This document shows positions 23,953-26,591 of a DNA stretch of 26,591 nucleotides, piece by piece; the first letter of the stretch is position 1; each line of letters begins with the position of its first letter. The notes under the pieces were generated by a model. That model saw only the letters and a list, made by a program, of their open reading frames with translations, was not told the origin of the DNA and searched no databases. The position numbers were made by a program, and so were the translations under genes. Source of the DNA: an uncultured Bacteroides sp. (GTDB lineage Bacteria > Bacteroidota > Bacteroidia > Bacteroidales > Bacteroidaceae); NCBI GenBank assembly GCA_900553185.1, contig USCT01000028.1:1-26591 (forward strand). Reading direction: 5' to 3'.

Positions 23953-25323
23953 TTATTCACTTCCTCCTCCCAATGCATTATACAGGTTGATGATGGCCTG
24001 GCAATAAGTGAACTGATCGGACACTACATTCAGTTGTGCGTTCAGCAGTGACTGTCGTGCGGTGAGCAGTTCCAGGTATGTGGCATTTCCCGTCCGGTAG
24101 AGGGCTTCGGAAGTCTGTACCGTGCGTTCCAGTTCCTTGCATTGTTTCTGGTGACTTTCCAGGCTTTTCTGTGTCGATTTTGTAGCGTACAGTGCATCGT
24201 TGACTTCTTGTCCGGCATCCAGCAAGGCTTGTTTATAATTGAGCAGGGCAATCTGTTCTTCATCTTTGGATACCCGCAGGTTGGAAATCAGTTTTCCACG
24301 GTTGAAGATGGGCTGGGTCAGCGAGGCTATGGCCGAAAGTATCCAGTCGCCGGGATTGGTTACGGCCTGTCCCAGAGAATTGGTCCATCCGGCACTTCCC
24401 GTCAGGGTAAGATTCGGATAAAAGGCCGAACGGGCCTGATTGGTTGAATAGTAGGCGTTGGCCAGGGTCATTTCAGCTTGTACGGTGTCCGGACGTTTGG
24501 ACAGCAGGCGAACCGGAATTCCGGTACTGACCGTTTGGGGAAACTGTTGTTCGGACAAGCTGTTACGCTCCAGATTTCTGGAGGTCATTCCCAGCAGTGT
24601 GCAGAGGGAGTTTTCTGTTTCCCGTTGTTGCCGTAGTAGGTCATTGTGGGTTGCCTCCAGTTCGTACAGGCTGGCACGGGCTTGTGTAACGGCATTTTCG
24701 GTTTCTTCCCCTACTTTCATCCGGGCTTCCATAACCCGTACCTGTTCTTTCCATACATCCAGTGTAGAACGGCTGATTTCAATCTGATTGTCCAGCATCA
24801 ATAAGGAATAATAGCTGTTGGCAATGCTTGCAATCAGTTCCGACTGGACAGCCTGACGATAGGCCTGTTGTTGTAACAGGGTGGATTGGCTTCCTTTTTT
24901 GGCATTCCGGAGACTTCCGAAGAGGTCTATTTCCCAGCTGGCCTGTATGGGAAGTTCGTATGTCTTGACTGTCTTGCTTCCGGCTGTACTGGTCAGCGTT
25001 CCTTGTGGCGACAAGGTCAACGACGGCAGGAAAGACAGGCGGGCAGCTTTCAGCTGTGCCTGTGCCTGGTCTACCCGCAGCCATACAGTCTGTATGTCGG
25101 TATTGTGTTCCAGTCCGTAGCTGATGTAATGTTGCAGCAAGGGATCCTGAAAGATTTCCTGCCAGGGAAGGTCTCCCAGTGAGAGGGAATCTTCTTCTAC
25201 AAGCCCTTCTGTTTCACGGAACAGGCTGTCGGTCGGCAGATTGTCCGGACGCTGGTAGTTCCGGTAGATATGGCAACTGCTCAGCAGTACCATACTTATT
25301 AATATAAAAGCTAGTTTTCTCAT
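23953..25323 (-). CDS. TolC-like outer membrane efflux lipoprotein (NodT/OprM family)
   Basis: 456 residues. Lipobox 'MVLLSSC' with Cys17. The two homologous halves of the outer membrane efflux family are visible: 'LQTVWLRVDQAQAQLKAARLSFLPSLTLS' type coils (with 'VDQAQAQLKAARL' and 'ALLNYKQALLDAGQEVNDAL'), 'GSAGW', and the final 'YLELLTARQSLLNAQLNVVSDQFTYCQAIINLYNALGGG'. It forms the trimeric exit duct for an RND pump. It overlaps the pump gene upstream by four bases (ATGA), so the pair is translationally coupled. The membrane fusion protein gene is not in the window and should lie further upstream. Confidence 0.95.
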   Translation of the reverse strand: MRKLAFILISMVLLSSCHIYRNYQRPDNLPTDSLFRETEGLVEEDSLSLGDLPWQEIFQDPLLQHYISYGLEHNTDIQTVWLRVDQAQAQLKAARLSFLPSLTLSPQGTLTSTAGSKTVKTYELPIQASWEIDLFGSLRNAKKGSQSTLLQQQAYRQAVQSELIASIANSYYSLLMLDNQIEISRSTLDVWKEQVRVMEARMKVGEETENAVTQARASLYELEATHNDLLRQQRETENSLCTLLGMTSRNLERNSLSEQQFPQTVSTGIPVRLLSKRPDTVQAEMTLANAYYSTNQARSAFYPNLTLTGSAGWTNSLGQAVTNPGDWILSAIASLTQPIFNRGKLISNLRVSKDEEQIALLNYKQALLDAGQEVNDALYATKSTQKSLESHQKQCKELERTVQTSEALYRTGNATYLELLTARQSLLNAQLNVVSDQFTYCQAIINLYNALGGGSE

Positions 25324-26543
25324 AATTTTCTGTCTTCTTTTCGTTTACCCATTACCCGTTCTTCAATGTACTGGAAGGTGATGAAGAAGGCGGGTGTTAC
25401 AAACAGCAGGGCGATGGTTCCGATCAGCATACCACCTACGGCTCCTACTCCCAGAGAAGTATTTCCATTGGCACCTACTCCTGACGCGAACATCAACGGT
25501 AGCAATCCGAATATCATGGTAAGTGCGGTCATCAGGATCGGACGCAAACGGACTCCTGCCGCCGATATGGCTGCCTGGGTGAGTGACATGCCTTCCTTGC
25601 GTCGTTCGGTGGCGTATTCGGTGAGCAGGATGGCTGTTTTCGACAGAAGTCCGATCAGCATGATGAGTCCGGTCTGCAGGTAAATGTTGTTTTCAATACC
25701 CCATAACCGGGCGAAGAGGAAACTTCCCATCAGTCCGAACGGAACTGAAAGGATAACCGCCATCGGGATGAACAGACTTTCATACAAGGCACAAAGTATC
25801 AGGTAGATGAACAGGATACAAACACCGTAGATGATAACCGTATCGTGCGAATTGGCCATTTGTTCCTCTTCACGTGTCATGCCGGAGAATTCGTAACCGT
25901 AGCCGGTAGGCAGGGTCTGTGCGGCTACTTCTTTCACGGCATTGATAACGTCACCCGAACTGTAACCGCTGGCCGGCATTCCCTGTACGTTGATGGACGA
26001 GAACATGTTGAAGCGGGTAAGTGACTCTGCACCGTAGGTCTTGGTCAGTTTTACGAACTGGCTTACCGGAGCCATGCCGTCGGATGTCTTGACGAAGATG
26101 TTGTCGAGCGACTGCATGCTCTTCCGGCTGTCGGAGGGAGCCTGAATGATGACACGGTACAACTTGGTGAACCGGTTGAAGTTCGAGGCATAAATACTTC
26201 CGAAGTAACCGGACAAGACGGACAGCACTTCTTCTGTGGTTGTACCGGCACGCTGGCATTGTGCTTCGTCTACATCTACACGGTATTGGGGGAAGTTGGC
26301 GCTGAAAGAAGTATAGGCCATCTGTATTTCCGGGCGCTTGTTTAGTTCGGCCAGGAAATCGTTTGTTACTTTACTTAAAGCGTCAATGCCTTTTCCGGAA
26401 CGGTCCTGCATGTATAGTTCAAAACTGTTACCGGTTCCATAACCGGAAATCATCGGAGGAGAGAAAACGAACAGGTTGCAGTTCTTGATGTGGGCAGTAC
26501 GTTTATAGATTTCTTGCGAAATAGCGTCTACACTGTTGGGAAC
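25320..26543 (-). CDS. RND efflux pump inner-membrane subunit, C-terminal part (partial)
   Basis: About 407 residues of the hydrophobe/amphiphile efflux (AcrB-like) family, equal to roughly the last 40 percent of a pump of about 1,050 residues. The periplasmic part runs from 'SVDAISQEIYKRTAHIKNCNLFVFSPPMISGYGTGNSFEL' through 'FPQYRVDVDEAQCQRAG' and 'YASNFNRFTKLYRV'. The last transmembrane helices follow, with the conserved Lys of helix 10 in 'LLSKTAILLTEYA' and 'GVRLRPILMTALTMIFGLLPLMFASG'. The frame is homologous up to about 26543 and then meets TGA (26546-26544, minus strand). The first ATG at 26453 is an internal Met, not a true start. The proton-relay aspartates of helix 4 would lie outside the visible part. 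Confidence 0.85.
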   Translation of the reverse strand, partial: VPNSVDAISQEIYKRTAHIKNCNLFVFSPPMISGYGTGNSFELYMQDRSGKGIDALSKVTNDFLAELNKRPEIQMAYTSFSANFPQYRVDVDEAQCQRAGTTTEEVLSVLSGYFGSIYASNFNRFTKLYRVIIQAPSDSRKSMQSLDNIFVKTSDGMAPVSQFVKLTKTYGAESLTRFNMFSSINVQGMPASGYSSGDVINAVKEVAAQTLPTGYGYEFSGMTREEEQMANSHDTVIIYGVCILFIYLILCALYESLFIPMAVILSVPFGLMGSFLFARLWGIENNIYLQTGLIMLIGLLSKTAILLTEYATERRKEGMSLTQAAISAAGVRLRPILMTALTMIFGLLPLMFASGVGANGNTSLGVGAVGGMLIGTIALLFVTPAFFITFQYIEERVMGKRKEDRKL

Positions 26544-26591
26544 TCATTAGCATAGCAACATCAAATAGAACAGCGCGTTAGAAACATAATC
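26544..26591. other. Terminal segment without homology to the pump
   Basis: These 48 bases have stops in the pump frame and do not continue the RND protein. They may be the end of an inserted element, an inversion junction, or an assembly artefact at a sequence end. They are too short to identify. Confidence 0.4.

Overview
This window reads as chromosomal DNA of a gut Bacteroidales, probably Bacteroides or Phocaeicola. The evidence is the Bacteroides-type promoters (TTTG, about 20 bases, TAnnTTTG), Mfa-like fimbrillin lipoproteins, a one-polypeptide hybrid two-component sensor with propeller repeats, a DUF4924 gene, and housekeeping proteins of Bacteroidetes type. The species call is inference.

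Bases 1-7590 are an accessory region. It is punctuated by seven copies of a short palindrome (core GCAGATT-N3-AATCTGC) lying at its left edge, between its two gene blocks and at its right edge. The first block (235-5499) is a fimbrillin locus: a degenerate GIY-YIG-like small protein, a 49-residue peptide, a fimbrillin lipoprotein, a secreted metallophosphoesterase whose lipoprotein signal sits in another frame, and a GC-rich fimbrillin-like lipoprotein fused to an AT-richer leucine-rich-repeat tail. The second block is one AAA-ATPase/PD-(D/E)XK gene with its own promoter.

Bases 7588-12743 (minus strand) hold a hybrid sensor/regulator followed 6 bases later by the two halves of a chromate-type transporter, which looks like one transcription unit. 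An intrinsic terminator separates it from purL (12855-16562, minus). Diverging from purL is a compact plus-strand operon: LysE-type exporter, DUF4924 protein, RfbD and PrfC, ended by a terminator near 20400.

Bases 20443-22137 hold a small membrane/envelope cluster: a 2TM protein, a DUF2141 protein, a six-helix membrane protein and a winged-helix regulator. Two of its promoters carry the same palindrome, (G/A)TTTAT-N3-ATAAAC, at the same place between the -33 and -7 boxes, and a third copy lies between them. This looks like an autoregulatory circuit and is the best regulatory finding in the window.

Bases 22146-26591 (minus strand) hold an outer-membrane-type protein with a metallophosphoesterase lipoprotein, then the end of an RND efflux operon (inner-membrane pump C-terminal half and TolC-like outer membrane factor) closed by a long hairpin terminator. 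Pump homology stops abruptly at 26543 with an in-frame stop, about 48 bases before the window end, so the gene is interrupted there or the terminal bases are a junction or artefact.
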